Assembly: GCF_001591505.1 (NCBI RefSeq)
Contig: NZ_BCVA01000009.1
Coordinates: 62,001-126,000 of the forward strand
Source of the DNA: Neobacillus niacini NBRC 15566
GTDB taxonomy: Bacteria > Bacillota > Bacilli > Bacillales > Cytobacillaceae
Direction: 5' to 3'
Length of the DNA stretch: 64,000 nt
Shown: one piece after another, positions 17,913 to 25,973 of the stretch
Numbering within the stretch: the first letter of the stretch is position 1
How the letters are laid out: every line of letters begins with the position of its first letter
Position numbers and translations under genes: made by a program
The notes under the pieces: generated by a model
What the model saw: the letters and a program-made list of their open reading frames with translations, nothing else
The model's database searches: none
What the model was told of the DNA's origin: nothing

Positions 17913-18362
17913 ATGAGAAAGTACTTATTTTTCATGCTTATTATCGTATCTGTATTAAGCATCAGTGCATGCAATAATAAAGACAAAAAAGCCGATGAAT
18001 TACCAGAGTTTGTAGAGGTAGAGTTAACGATTAACCCGGAAAAAGGAAATGTCAACGAACCGATTGTTTTTGAGGCAAAGGTAACCCAAGGAGACGAAAA
18101 TGTTGAAGATGCCGATGAGGTGACCTTTGAAATTTGGCGTGCCCATGATGAAAAGCATGAGAAAATCAAAGTGGAGCATACGGAGAATGGGATCTATCGT
18201 TTAGAAAAATCATTTCAGCAAGAAGGAACCTATTATATTATTTCTCACGTAACCGCAAGAGACATGCATAACATGCCTAAAAAGGAATTCGTCGTTGGAA
18301 CTGCAAGTGAACCGGAAGATCCAAGTGAATCGAAGGATTCAATGAAGATGGAAGGTCATTAA
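17913..18362 (+). CDS. FixH/YtkA-like domain lipoprotein
   Basis: 149 residues. The signal peptide has lipobox SISAC (Cys about 20). A beta-sandwich domain of the YtkA/FixH type follows (about 36-130), with a His-rich patch near its end (HVTARDMHNM). The AAGGAGG site is in the end of the preceding gene. Such proteins sit on the outer face of the membrane, and some are linked to copper handling for cytochrome oxidase. No oxidase gene is adjacent, so that role is only suggested. Confidence 0.78.
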   Translation: MRKYLFFMLIIVSVLSISACNNKDKKADELPEFVEVELTINPEKGNVNEPIVFEAKVTQGDENVEDADEVTFEIWRAHDEKHEKIKVEHTENGIYRLEKSFQQEGTYYIISHVTARDMHNMPKKEFVVGTASEPEDPSESKDSMKMEGH

Positions 18363-18420
18363 GAACAAAAGCAGGAAGTGCTTTCACACAGATGAGCCAG
18401 GCGCTAAAGCTAGAGTAAAA

Positions 18421-18466
18421 AAGGAAAAGACAGTTGAGGATTTGTTGCTGTCTTTTCCTTTTTTAG
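18421..18466. terminator. bidirectional terminator
   Basis: AAGGAAAAGACAG and CTGTCTTTTCCTT, 13-bp complementary arms, lie between convergent genes. Confidence 0.85.
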
Positions 18467-18927
18467 ATTTCTGTCACATCGATTTGAGAATAGTGGATGT
18501 CATGAGATTTAATTAATTTGATTTCAAGTATGCCATCTTTAAATTTTGCAGAGGACCCTTTCCTTTTTACGGCAGCAGGTAGCGTGATGGAATGTTTTTG
18601 GTCTAGCTCTGGTATATTTTCGACCGTCAACTGGTTCGCAGTATGATAAATCCGCAAATCCTTCAGGAGTGATTCATCCTTAATCGGTATTCTTACAAAA
18701 ACAGAATCATGCGTTTCAAAAGCTGTAGAGTTCTGTGAATTTACCTGCTGAGAGGGTTGAGGACGAAAATGATTGACGAAATCCTGGGGATTCATGGCAC
18801 TTCCGGATTGAGAGGACATTACATTTCCCAAAATGCCTTTAATAAATTGGTCGATTTCATCCGATTTCATATGCTGAAGCTTATTCTTCATATCTTTATT
18901 AAAAGGAAAAAAGTTAAACGGGAACAT
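18463..18927 (-). CDS. Hsp20/alpha-crystallin family small heat-shock-like protein
   Basis: About 154 residues. The last 90 form an alpha-crystallin-like beta sandwich (VFVRIPI, LTVENIPE, HSITLPAAVKRKGSSAKFKDGILEIKL). The N-terminal part is specific, with FPFNFFPFNKDMK. The ATG at 18925-18927 has GGTGTGGAG before it. It could be a chaperone or a spore-coat relative of CotP; the sequence does not decide. Confidence 0.78.
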   Translation of the reverse strand: MFPFNFFPFNKDMKNKLQHMKSDEIDQFIKGILGNVMSSQSGSAMNPQDFVNHFRPQPSQQVNSQNSTAFETHDSVFVRIPIKDESLLKDLRIYHTANQLTVENIPELDQKHSITLPAAVKRKGSSAKFKDGILEIKLIKSHDIHYSQIDVTEI

Positions 18928-19080
18928 AAACTCCACACCTTTCAGCAAACTCTCACTAGGCAGTCATACCTTATTCTATGCAGCAAGGATTGCTGGCGTT
19001 ATAAATAACCAGAAATTTTAAAATATAGTCAAGCCTTCCAAGCATATAGTTAAGAAAACATTATTGTGAGGTAATGACTC

Positions 19081-19863
19081 ATGAAGAAAAAAACGGCATT
19101 AATTACGGGAGCAGTTACTGGTTTAGGGAAAAAAACTGTCTGCCAGCTAGCCGAACAGGGGTATCAGCTAGCTATAAACTATCGAAATAGTCATGAAGAA
19201 GCCATACTATTATCAAAGGAAATGGAAGAAAAATTCGGGAATAAAATTATTTGTATTCAAGGTGATGTGGCAAATCAATTAGATTGTACACAAATGGTTG
19301 AAAAAGTTATAAATGAGTTCAACTCCCTTGATATTGTCATCCATAATGCAGGGCCCTATGTCCATGAAAGAAAAAAAATATCGGAATACTCTTTTGATGA
19401 ATGGAATTATATAATCAATGGGAATTTAAATGCAGTTTTTTATTTATCGAAAGCCATTATTCCTAATATGAGAGAGCGGCGATGGGGAAGAATCATCACA
19501 ATGGGTTTTGATAGAGTAGAAACGAGTCCTGGGTGGATTTACCGTTCTGCTTTCGCTGCGGCAAAAACAGGGCTTGCCTCACTAACAAGAACGATTGCTA
19601 TGGAAGAAGCAGCAAATGGTATTACCGCTAATATGGTTTGCCCTGGGGATATCATTTCTCACTGGAAGGAAAAGAGTATCCAAGAAGCGACATTTAGCGA
19701 AAGAGTGCCAGTAGGAAGACATGGAACAGGCGAAGACATTTCGCGTGTCATTTCCTTTCTCGTTGACGAAAAGTCCGATTTTATAACTGGAAGTATTATT
19801 CCTGTCACTGGAGGTAAGGATGTGCTCGGAAAAGTCTGTTCTCAAAAAAATCAGTCAAAATAA
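19081..19863 (+). CDS. short-chain dehydrogenase/reductase family protein with altered active site
   Basis: A 260-residue SDR with an intact cofactor motif (TGAVTGLG, G10/G14/G16), NAG (HNAGP) and PG motifs. The catalytic YxxxK reads F158-A-A-A-K162, and the usual preceding Ser region reads TMGFDRVE without an aligned Ser. It can therefore probably bind NAD(P) but may not reduce carbonyls in the normal way. GTGAGG precedes the start. FabG-like enzymes are the nearest relatives by eye. It is a single gene. Confidence 0.85.
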   Translation: MKKKTALITGAVTGLGKKTVCQLAEQGYQLAINYRNSHEEAILLSKEMEEKFGNKIICIQGDVANQLDCTQMVEKVINEFNSLDIVIHNAGPYVHERKKISEYSFDEWNYIINGNLNAVFYLSKAIIPNMRERRWGRIITMGFDRVETSPGWIYRSAFAAAKTGLASLTRTIAMEEAANGITANMVCPGDIISHWKEKSIQEATFSERVPVGRHGTGEDISRVISFLVDEKSDFITGSIIPVTGGKDVLGKVCSQKNQSK

Positions 19864-19963
19864 TTTTCCTTTTACGATTTTTTGAACTATTCTATTTTTT
19901 GGAATGAATTATGTTCCTTTTGTGGATAATAGATGTAACACATCTATGAAAGGAGCAAATAAA

Positions 19964-20122
19964 ATGAGTTTTAACATGAACCGTATTAATCCAAATCAAA
20001 CTCAAGTATTCTTTCATGATGGTCGTTTTGAAACATTAACGAACGAGGAACTAGAAGAATTTTTGCTCCATATGGGTTTTAGCGAAGTAAATTCCGGTAC
20101 GGAACAAAATATAACGGATTAA
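19964..20122 (+). CDS. small hypothetical protein, 52 aa
   Basis: An acidic peptide MSFNMNRINPNQTQVFF... with a helical EELEEFLLHMGF segment. The ATG at 19964 follows AAAGGAGC at good spacing; the longer frame from 19904 has no ribosome site. A terminator follows. No family recognised. Confidence 0.65.
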   Translation: MSFNMNRINPNQTQVFFHDGRFETLTNEELEEFLLHMGFSEVNSGTEQNITD

Positions 20123-20146
20123 TAAAATTTTCTTAATAACAAAAAA

Positions 20147-20174
20147 AGCAATCGGCCAAAGCCGGTTGCTCTTT
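20147..20174. terminator. bidirectional terminator
   Basis: AGCAATCGGC-CAAA-GCCGGTTGCT, followed by CTTTA. Confidence 0.8.
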
Positions 20175-20736
20175 ATGCTTCTAATAAATGTGATGGTTCT
20201 TCTTGTACTGGACCATTATTACGCATGAGGTAGAAGGAGTATTGGTCTTTAGGTATTTCATATAAGTCATACACTTCGCCATCTGCATTCAACTGGTCGT
20301 AAAGTGATTTTCTAGTTTCATTTGCCTTAACAACATAAGGGAGTTTTTCTGCAGCCTTAATAGACCTGATATTTACCTTACGAATCCTCATAAAGATTGT
20401 TTCTATTCCTAATGTATAAAAAACCTCTTGAAAAAAGGCATCCTTTGCAGGGGCATTATAACCTTTGCCATGATATGGCTTTCCAAGCCATGTGCCTAAA
20501 AATCCTGCATTATCTTCAATATCAAAAAGATTAATGGTTCCAATAGGGGCACCCCATTCATCAAGAATGGTCCGCGAAATACACTCTCCGCGCTCTTCAG
20601 CTTCGAGCGTTTGTTTCGTCATAAAGATGAATTCCTCATAAGAAGAACATTTTTGACGCACAAAAGGAAAGACATCTGGATGCGACATAAGTTCAAATAA
20701 TACATGGCTGTCATGAAGATCTCGTTTCTTAAGCAT
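20173..20736 (-). CDS. GNAT family N-acetyltransferase (RimJ/RimL type)
   Basis: 187 residues. It has the acetyl-CoA loop GTWLGKPYHGKGYN and RIRKVNIRSIKAAEKLPY, typical of ribosomal-protein-type or antibiotic-type N-acetyltransferases. The ATG at 20734-20736 follows GGAGGGA; the upstream ATG is part of that site. The substrate cannot be told. A possible structured RNA lies upstream on the same strand. Confidence 0.82.
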   Translation of the reverse strand: MLKKRDLHDSHVLFELMSHPDVFPFVRQKCSSYEEFIFMTKQTLEAEERGECISRTILDEWGAPIGTINLFDIEDNAGFLGTWLGKPYHGKGYNAPAKDAFFQEVFYTLGIETIFMRIRKVNIRSIKAAEKLPYVVKANETRKSLYDQLNADGEVYDLYEIPKDQYSFYLMRNNGPVQEEPSHLLEA

Positions 20737-20811
20737 TGAATTTCCCTCCATTTGGGCAATCCGATCCCATGTCTAAAGAAGCGGCCCACCCACGAAATTT
20801 TTTATTCAGAT

Positions 20812-20945
20812 AAACTAAAAAATTTCGGGGTGGGAATCGAACCCACTAGAACCAGGTATTACTGGTGGCGCACCATTTGCCTTCCCTATATCATTTTTTT
20901 TGTTGATGAAAAATAATGTGATTTACCCCCCAGATTTTTAGGCCT
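20812..20945 (-). ncRNA. candidate structured RNA with a tRNA T-arm-like hairpin
   Basis: Read on the minus strand, the segment contains GTGGG-TTCGATT-CCCAC, a perfect T-arm mimic. Just before it is the hairpin ACCAG-N6-CTGGT. An outer helix may pair AAAAATCTGGGG (about 20942-20931) with CCCCGAAATTTTT (about 20829-20817), with two mismatches and one G-T wobble. A T run closes it, so it could be a small RNA or leader terminator ahead of the acetyltransferase gene. A TATGAT -10-like box lies just upstream. No cloverleaf or acceptor stem can be drawn, so it is not a normal tRNA. Confidence 0.4.
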
Positions 20946-21047
20946 TTTTCGGTTTCACTTAGAGTATCATACTAGAAAAAATAAAAAAAATAAATAGGTT
21001 TTTTGTTGTTTTTTCGTGTTTATTTATTGGCAAATTTCAACAAATTT

Positions 21048-22172
21048 CTACTGTTCTGAGAAAACGATTTCACCGCCAATCATCGTCCATTTTGGTTTTG
21101 CTAAATAATGAAAAGGATGGTGACTCCACAGCACTAAATCAGCCTCTTTTCCCTCTTCAATGCTTCCTAATTGTTGGTCTAACCTTAGGTTCCTCGCAGG
21201 TAAAATGGTGATTCCTTCTAATGCTTTTTGTTCTGATAATCCTTCTCGAACGGCAATCCCCGCACATATATTCAAATACTGAATAGGTGTATAGGGGTGA
21301 TCGGTTGTTATCGATACTTCGACACCGTTATTTGTGAGTTCTTGATAAGTTTTCCAGGTCTTATTTTTTAGTTCGATTTTTGATCTCCTGGTTAAGGTCG
21401 GACCGACTGAAACCTTTAAGTTCATCCCAGCTAACTCGCTGGCAATTAAGTGCCCTTCTGTACAATGCTCAATTCTTAGATCCAGGTTAAATTCCTCAGC
21501 TAGGCGTAAGGCAGTAATAATATCATCAGCCCGATGAGCATGAATTCTAACGGGAATTTCCCTTTTTAAGGCCATAACTAGGGGAGCTACTCTTAGATTA
21601 TCTGGATTATCTGTATGGATTGCTTTATAGAACGCTTCCCGGAGCATTCCCATAATTCCCATTCGTGTTATTGAGTCATTATTCCCCTGACTATGAATTC
21701 TTTTTGGATTTTCTCCTAAGGCAAGCTTAAGACCTGCAATTTCCTGGACAACCATTTTTTTTACATTCTTCCCGGTTGTTTTGATTACAGATGTAGTACC
21801 ACCTATCACATTTGCACTTCCAGGCATGACATGTGCAGTGGTGATTCCACTTTTGATGGCATCGGAAAAAGCAGGATCTAGAGGATAAACACCATCAATG
21901 GCTCTAATATGAGGAGTCATTGCTTCTGCTGTCTCGTTTGCATCATTACCAGCCCAGCCAGTTCCTTCATCGTATAGCCCTAGATGGGTATGCACATCAA
22001 TAAAGCCTGGTAAAAGATAGAGTTGATGACAATCAATGATTTTAACGGTTAAATCAGTTTGAAGATTTTTTCCAACCTTTATGATTTTTCCATTTTCTAT
22101 GAGAACATCACCATTTTTTAGTGGTTCAGATGTAACTGGATAAAGGGTTGCATTTTTTAAAAGAATTTTCAT
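21048..22172 (-). CDS. amidohydrolase family protein
   Basis: About 374 residues of the imidazolonepropionase-like amidohydrolase group. It has the metal motif HTH (FIDVHTHLG, about 60), further metal-site candidates in IHAHRAD and IEHCTEGH, and TTDHPYTP with the catalytic Asp. The start is the ATG at 22170-22172, ten bases after AAAGG; another ATG is 6 bp upstream. It has no transporter or regulator beside it and the substrate is unknown. Confidence 0.85.
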   Translation of the reverse strand: MKILLKNATLYPVTSEPLKNGDVLIENGKIIKVGKNLQTDLTVKIIDCHQLYLLPGFIDVHTHLGLYDEGTGWAGNDANETAEAMTPHIRAIDGVYPLDPAFSDAIKSGITTAHVMPGSANVIGGTTSVIKTTGKNVKKMVVQEIAGLKLALGENPKRIHSQGNNDSITRMGIMGMLREAFYKAIHTDNPDNLRVAPLVMALKREIPVRIHAHRADDIITALRLAEEFNLDLRIEHCTEGHLIASELAGMNLKVSVGPTLTRRSKIELKNKTWKTYQELTNNGVEVSITTDHPYTPIQYLNICAGIAVREGLSEQKALEGITILPARNLRLDQQLGSIEEGKEADLVLWSHHPFHYLAKPKWTMIGGEIVFSEQ

Positions 22173-22344
22173 GATCATTAAACCTTTCTGCACGTTGATA
22201 ATATTATTTTTACCATTTTATCAACTGGAAGAATGAGTGGATAGTGGAAAATAATGATTTTTGAAAAAATTATGAAACCTTTTCGTAATGGCAACGTAAA
22301 TATTAGGGAAAGATAGAAAAAATTTTCCGTTGGGGGAATCATAA

Positions 22345-22668
22345 ATGATAAAAAGTGAAGAAAAAATGCTTGCGGCAATTCTCTATGTTGTTAGTCTATT
22401 TTTTCCGATTATAGGTCCTCTTGTTATTTGGTTATTAAAAAAGGATGAGTCATCATTTATCAATTATCATGGAAGAGAATATTTTAATTTTTTCATTTCA
22501 TACACGGTTTATTCCGTAATAAGCGGAATATTAATTTTCTTAATCGTAGGCATTTTCTTATTATGGATATTAGGAATCATGGCCCTAGTATTTACAATCA
22601 TTGCAGCAGTCAAGGCATATGAAGGAAATGAATATCGATTCCCACTAATCTTTAGAGTTATAAAATAA
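22345..22668 (+). CDS. DUF4870 domain membrane protein
   Basis: 107 residues with three or four hydrophobic segments and the family motif FINYHGREYFNF between the first two. The start is behind GGGGG. Its stop codon is directly followed by the MITE-like element at 22670. Function unknown; the family is common in Firmicutes. Confidence 0.82.
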   Translation: MIKSEEKMLAAILYVVSLFFPIIGPLVIWLLKKDESSFINYHGREYFNFFISYTVYSVISGILIFLIVGIFLLWILGIMALVFTIIAAVKAYEGNEYRFPLIFRVIK

Positions 22669-22669
22669 T

Positions 22670-22969
22670 GGCTGTGTTAAAGCTAACTTTTGATTTTGCA
22701 CCCTGTTAATTTGTGTGGAAGGCACGAAGACTCCTCGAAAATGCTATCGCATTTTCTTCGTGCGTGGGCAAATTCAAGGAAGCCCTTCAATGTCCTGCAG
22801 GAGTACGGAGCAAGTGAGACCCCACAGGCGCTAGCGCCAAGGAGGCTCACCGCAACGCCTGCGGAAAGCGAAGTGCCTCGGACAGGCAAAGACGGCCTGT
22901 CCCTGCGATGATTATTCCAAGAAGCATTCTTTAGTGGAACACAAATCAACAGGCCAATTTAACACAGCC
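22670..22969. mobile_element. MITE-like repeat element, about 300 bp, with terminal inverted repeats
   Basis: The ends are perfect 12-bp inverted repeats (GGCTGTGTTAAA at 22670-22681, TTTAACACAGCC at 22958-22969). Similarity resumes further in (TTTTGATTT against TGTTGATTT). The interior is GC-rich compared with the AT-rich surroundings and contains several palindromes, for example GGCGCTAGCGCC and GACAGGCAAAGACGGCCTGTC. It encodes no transposase. Similar GC-rich intergenic repeats with internal GAGACCCC and GGAGGCTCACCG motifs occur in Bacillaceae genomes. No target duplication is obvious. Confidence 0.75.
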
Positions 22970-22993
22970 AAAAAAATCAAATATAGGCCAACT

Positions 22994-23023
22994 AACCCAG
23001 CAAAAAAAATTTTTGCTGGGTTT
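22994..23023 (+). terminator. terminator upstream of the YxlE-like operon
   Basis: AACCCAGCAAAAA and TTTTTGCTGGGTT form a 13-bp stem followed by TT. It ends transcription coming out of the repeat element. Confidence 0.75.
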
Positions 23024-23048
23024 TGAACGTTTTTATAGTTCAAACGTC
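23024..23048 (+). promoter_or_regulatory. possible ECF-sigma promoter / operator of the yxlEFG-like operon
   Basis: TGAACG-N15-CGTC resembles ECF promoters (the B. subtilis yxl operon is driven by sigma-Y). An overlapping 7-bp inverted repeat TTTGAAC / GTTCAAA could instead be an operator. It lies 38 bp before the first gene. Confidence 0.45.
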
Positions 23049-23085
23049 ATATCAATATATAAAGCTTTAACAAGGGGGAACTGGC

Positions 23086-23286
23086 ATGGAATTATTAGAA
23101 GGTATGAACTGGGGATTAATCGCACCGCTCTTTATCATTCAACTTATCTTACTAATCGTATCACTAGTGGATTTATCTCGAATCGAAAAAACGAATGGCC
23201 CTAAACTGCTTTGGGTATTTATCATTATTTTTGTAAATATTATTGGCCCTATTCTATATTTTGTGATTGGAAGGAGAAATGATTAA
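23086..23286 (+). CDS. YxlE-like PLDc_N-domain membrane protein, 66 aa
   Basis: Two transmembrane helices separated by a short polar loop (SLVDLSRIEKTNGPKLLWVF), characteristic of the phospholipase D N-terminal-like domain without any catalytic part. The start is behind AAGGGGG. Its stop overlaps the ATPase gene start. In B. subtilis YxlE acts with YxlC/D in negative control of sigma-Y; here the sigma factor gene is not in the window. Confidence 0.82.
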   Translation: MELLEGMNWGLIAPLFIIQLILLIVSLVDLSRIEKTNGPKLLWVFIIIFVNIIGPILYFVIGRRND

Positions 23287-24194
23287 TGTCTCTCATCCAA
23301 ATTAAAGGCTTAAAGAAGAGTTTTCAAGGAAATGAAGTGATTAAGGGACTGGATTTTGTACTTGAAAAGGGCAAGTGTATTGCCCTATTGGGTCCCAATG
23401 GAGCAGGGAAAACAACGACACTCCGGATGCTATCAGGATTAATGAAACCCACTGCAGGATCTATTTCTTTTAGCGATGCTAAAAAGGATGGAGATATCCG
23501 CCACTTAATTGGCTACCTGCCTCAGTTTCCTGTTTTTTATGACTGGATGTCAGGATTCGAATTTCTTCAATACGTCGGCAAGCTTGCTGGCTTAACAAGC
23601 AAAGAGGCAAAGGAACGTTCCTTAGAGCTTCTAGAGCAGGTTGGAATCAGTGACGCAAAGAATAGGAGGGTAGGAAAATACTCTGGCGGGATGAAGCAAA
23701 GGCTCGGTATTGCACAGGCGATTATTCACCGTCCACAGCTTGTCATGTTAGATGAGCCTGTGTCTGCATTAGATCCATTTGGCAGAAGAGAGGTTTTAGA
23801 GCTGCTCGAAGGATTAAAAAAGGAGACCACCATTCTGTTCTCCACGCATATTTTGAATGATGCTGAGGAGGTTTGCGATGAGATCCTATTTTTACATAAT
23901 GGAGAAATTGTGGAATCCGGAACAATGGTTGAGTTGCGTGAACGGCACCAGCAGGCAAAGATAGACTTAATCTTCCGTAAGAAAACAGAGGAAATGGAAA
24001 GTACTTTTAGGAACAATCATTTAACAAAATCTATTCTGATAGACGGAAATCGAATTAGTGTGTTTGTTACCGATGTAGAGACGGCAAGGAAGGAGTTTTT
24101 GAAATTAATCTCCAATAAAGACTGGCAATTGGATAAATTTGAAATAAGCAGTATGACCCTTGAAGATGTATTTATGAAGGTGGTGGGGAAATGA
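23286..24194 (+). CDS. ABC transporter ATP-binding protein (YxlF-like)
   Basis: A 302-residue ATPase of the ABC-2 export class. Walker A is GPNGAGKTT (about 36-44), the Q-loop follows, the signature is YSGGMKQR, Walker B is LVMLDEP, and the H-loop is FSTH. A C-terminal extension (about 215-302) is typical of the NatA/YxlF group. It overlaps the neighbouring genes at both ends, so the three genes are translationally coupled and form one transporter. Substrate unknown; self-protection against antimicrobial peptides or lipids is often proposed. Confidence 0.9.
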   Translation: MSLIQIKGLKKSFQGNEVIKGLDFVLEKGKCIALLGPNGAGKTTTLRMLSGLMKPTAGSISFSDAKKDGDIRHLIGYLPQFPVFYDWMSGFEFLQYVGKLAGLTSKEAKERSLELLEQVGISDAKNRRVGKYSGGMKQRLGIAQAIIHRPQLVMLDEPVSALDPFGRREVLELLEGLKKETTILFSTHILNDAEEVCDEILFLHNGEIVESGTMVELRERHQQAKIDLIFRKKTEEMESTFRNNHLTKSILIDGNRISVFVTDVETARKEFLKLISNKDWQLDKFEISSMTLEDVFMKVVGK

Positions 24195-24970
24195 GCCAAT
24201 GGATGACACTTTTTCAAAAAGAGATTATAGAGATGTGGAGAAATTTTAAATGGATTTGGGTTCCAATTACCTTTATTTTATTAGGTGTAAAAGAGCCATT
24301 AACGAGTTATTATTTACCACAAATTATTAAATCGGTGGGCGGTCTGCCTGAAGGAGCAGTTTTTGAAATACCAACACCAACAGCAGGGGCTGTATTAGCT
24401 TCGGGTCTAAGTCAATATTCGACAATCGGGGTGTTAGTCATTGTCCTTGGCACAATGGGTATCATTGCAGGTGAAAGGAAGAGTGGAGTAGCTGCGATGA
24501 TCCTTGTAAAGCCGGTTTCTTATCTATCTTATGTTACCTCTAAATGGGCGGGTAGTCTTTTGCTAGTGTGGATTTCTTTATTTATTGGTTACTTATCAAC
24601 TTGGTATTATACGGGGCAGTTATTTGATTGGGTACCGATTGGGGAATTTTTTCAATCGTTCGTTTTATATGGATTATGGCTGACATTAATAGTAACGGTT
24701 ACAGTGTTCTTTAGTTCAGCTCTTTTATCGCCTGGAGTGGCAGGATTTATCTCATTAGCACTCGCGCTGGCAGTAAGTATCCTCAGCGGTGCACTTTCTC
24801 ACTTACTAGAATGGAGCCCTTCGCAGTTAACTAGTTATGCAGGCGCCTTGCTTACGGCAGGGGAACTTCCTGATGATACCCTCCCTGCAAGTTTAGTAGC
24901 GCTGGTAATCATTCTCATTTTTCTATTGTTTAGTGTGTTCGTATTTAAGAGAAAAGAGCTTGCCTCATAA
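24191..24970 (+). CDS. ABC transporter permease (YxlG-like, ABC-2 type)
   Basis: 259 residues with about six membrane helices and the ABC-2 motif ERKSGVAAMILVKPVSYLSYVTSKW after the second helix. It overlaps the ATPase gene by 4 bp. It forms the membrane part of the exporter with the preceding ATPase. A terminator follows. Confidence 0.87.
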   Translation: MSQWMTLFQKEIIEMWRNFKWIWVPITFILLGVKEPLTSYYLPQIIKSVGGLPEGAVFEIPTPTAGAVLASGLSQYSTIGVLVIVLGTMGIIAGERKSGVAAMILVKPVSYLSYVTSKWAGSLLLVWISLFIGYLSTWYYTGQLFDWVPIGEFFQSFVLYGLWLTLIVTVTVFFSSALLSPGVAGFISLALALAVSILSGALSHLLEWSPSQLTSYAGALLTAGELPDDTLPASLVALVIILIFLLFSVFVFKRKELAS

Positions 24971-25002
24971 TTAGCCATGTTTAAAAAAGGGAATCCGTAA
25001 TC

Positions 25003-25031
25003 AAGAGGCCAGTCAATTGGCTTCTTTTTTC
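25003..25031 (+). terminator. terminator after the ABC operon
   Basis: AAGAgGCCA / TGGCtTCTT with a T-G wobble, then six T. Confidence 0.75.
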
Positions 25032-25130
25032 TATTAATCTTTTATAGCGGATATAAAGAAAACTCCTATCATTTTTTTTATCCATCTTTAATAGAATATA
25101 TATAAGAGGGGCAGATAAGGAGTTTTCAGG

Positions 25131-25910
25131 ATGAAAATACATGAATTTTACCGTGACAGTGCCAATATTACTTTAAATGGAAGCCTTGCAGCGCTCATTC
25201 CTGCTATCACCATCGCTGTTGGAAATCTATATTTTTTTCAAAACAATCAAATTATGTTACTTACCATCCCTTTTGTGGTGTACAGCTTTATAAGCTTTCA
25301 GATCTACCTATATAGAGTAAAACAAGCTATTTCCATTGATCGAAATATGCCTCAATTGTCCAGTTCATATAAAAGTATTTTTTCTGCGCGACATCTTGTG
25401 GTTGTCTACATGAATCAGCAAGATTCTAGTTTGCACCTTTTCTATCCTGATGGACACCAGGCAGGAAAGATTGAGAGATATTGGCAAAAGGGCGTTTATC
25501 TGTTTAGGAAACCAAGAATTTATGTACTCTATGATAGCCAAGGGGGGCCTATTGGATATTACAAAATAAAAAAATCATTCATAATTGAAGTCTATGATCA
25601 AAACAGGAGATATTTAGGCTGTTATGAAAAAGAGCATGTAACATGGTTAAAACAAAAGAAAGAAATGGTAGATGTGACAGGTAGATTGTTTGGCTCAGTT
25701 GAAGGTTCAGGTTTTTTTATGGATGAACGAGTCTTAAATCAATCGGGGAAGCAGGTCGGGCGGCTGAGACGCGGGTGGATGCCTGTTGAATGGAGCGGTC
25801 GTTTTCCAGAACCAAATACACCAGTACTTTCGCTAACTGAAAACCTATCAGAAAAGGACAAGCTATTAACGATGTCATTTCTAATTAATGAATATTTTAT
25901 TGAGAGATAA
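25131..25910 (+). CDS. hypothetical membrane-anchored protein, tubby-like C-terminal domain possible
   Basis: 259 residues. Two N-terminal hydrophobic segments (about 15-65) are followed by a beta-rich soluble part with repeated YFG-like strands (HLFYPDGHQAGKIERYW, YDQNRRYLGCYEKEHV, LNQSGKQVGRLRRGW). The repeats resemble the tubby/LURP-like fold seen in bacterial YxjI-type proteins. The start follows AAGGAG. Function unknown. Confidence 0.65.
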   Translation: MKIHEFYRDSANITLNGSLAALIPAITIAVGNLYFFQNNQIMLLTIPFVVYSFISFQIYLYRVKQAISIDRNMPQLSSSYKSIFSARHLVVVYMNQQDSSLHLFYPDGHQAGKIERYWQKGVYLFRKPRIYVLYDSQGGPIGYYKIKKSFIIEVYDQNRRYLGCYEKEHVTWLKQKKEMVDVTGRLFGSVEGSGFFMDERVLNQSGKQVGRLRRGWMPVEWSGRFPEPNTPVLSLTENLSEKDKLLTMSFLINEYFIER

Positions 25911-25973
25911 GGAAGTGTCTTTCTAATTGAATATTTGATAGAATAAGGTATAAAAATTGCGGAGGTTATCGTA

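Noticed and set aside
20820-20890. A tRNA gene on the minus strand
   Set aside because: A good T-arm is present but no acceptor stem, D-arm or seven-base anticodon loop can be drawn.
22683-22949. ORFs on both strands inside the GC-rich repeat
   Set aside because: They lie wholly inside the MITE-like element, lack ribosome sites, and owe their length to its GC-rich palindromes.
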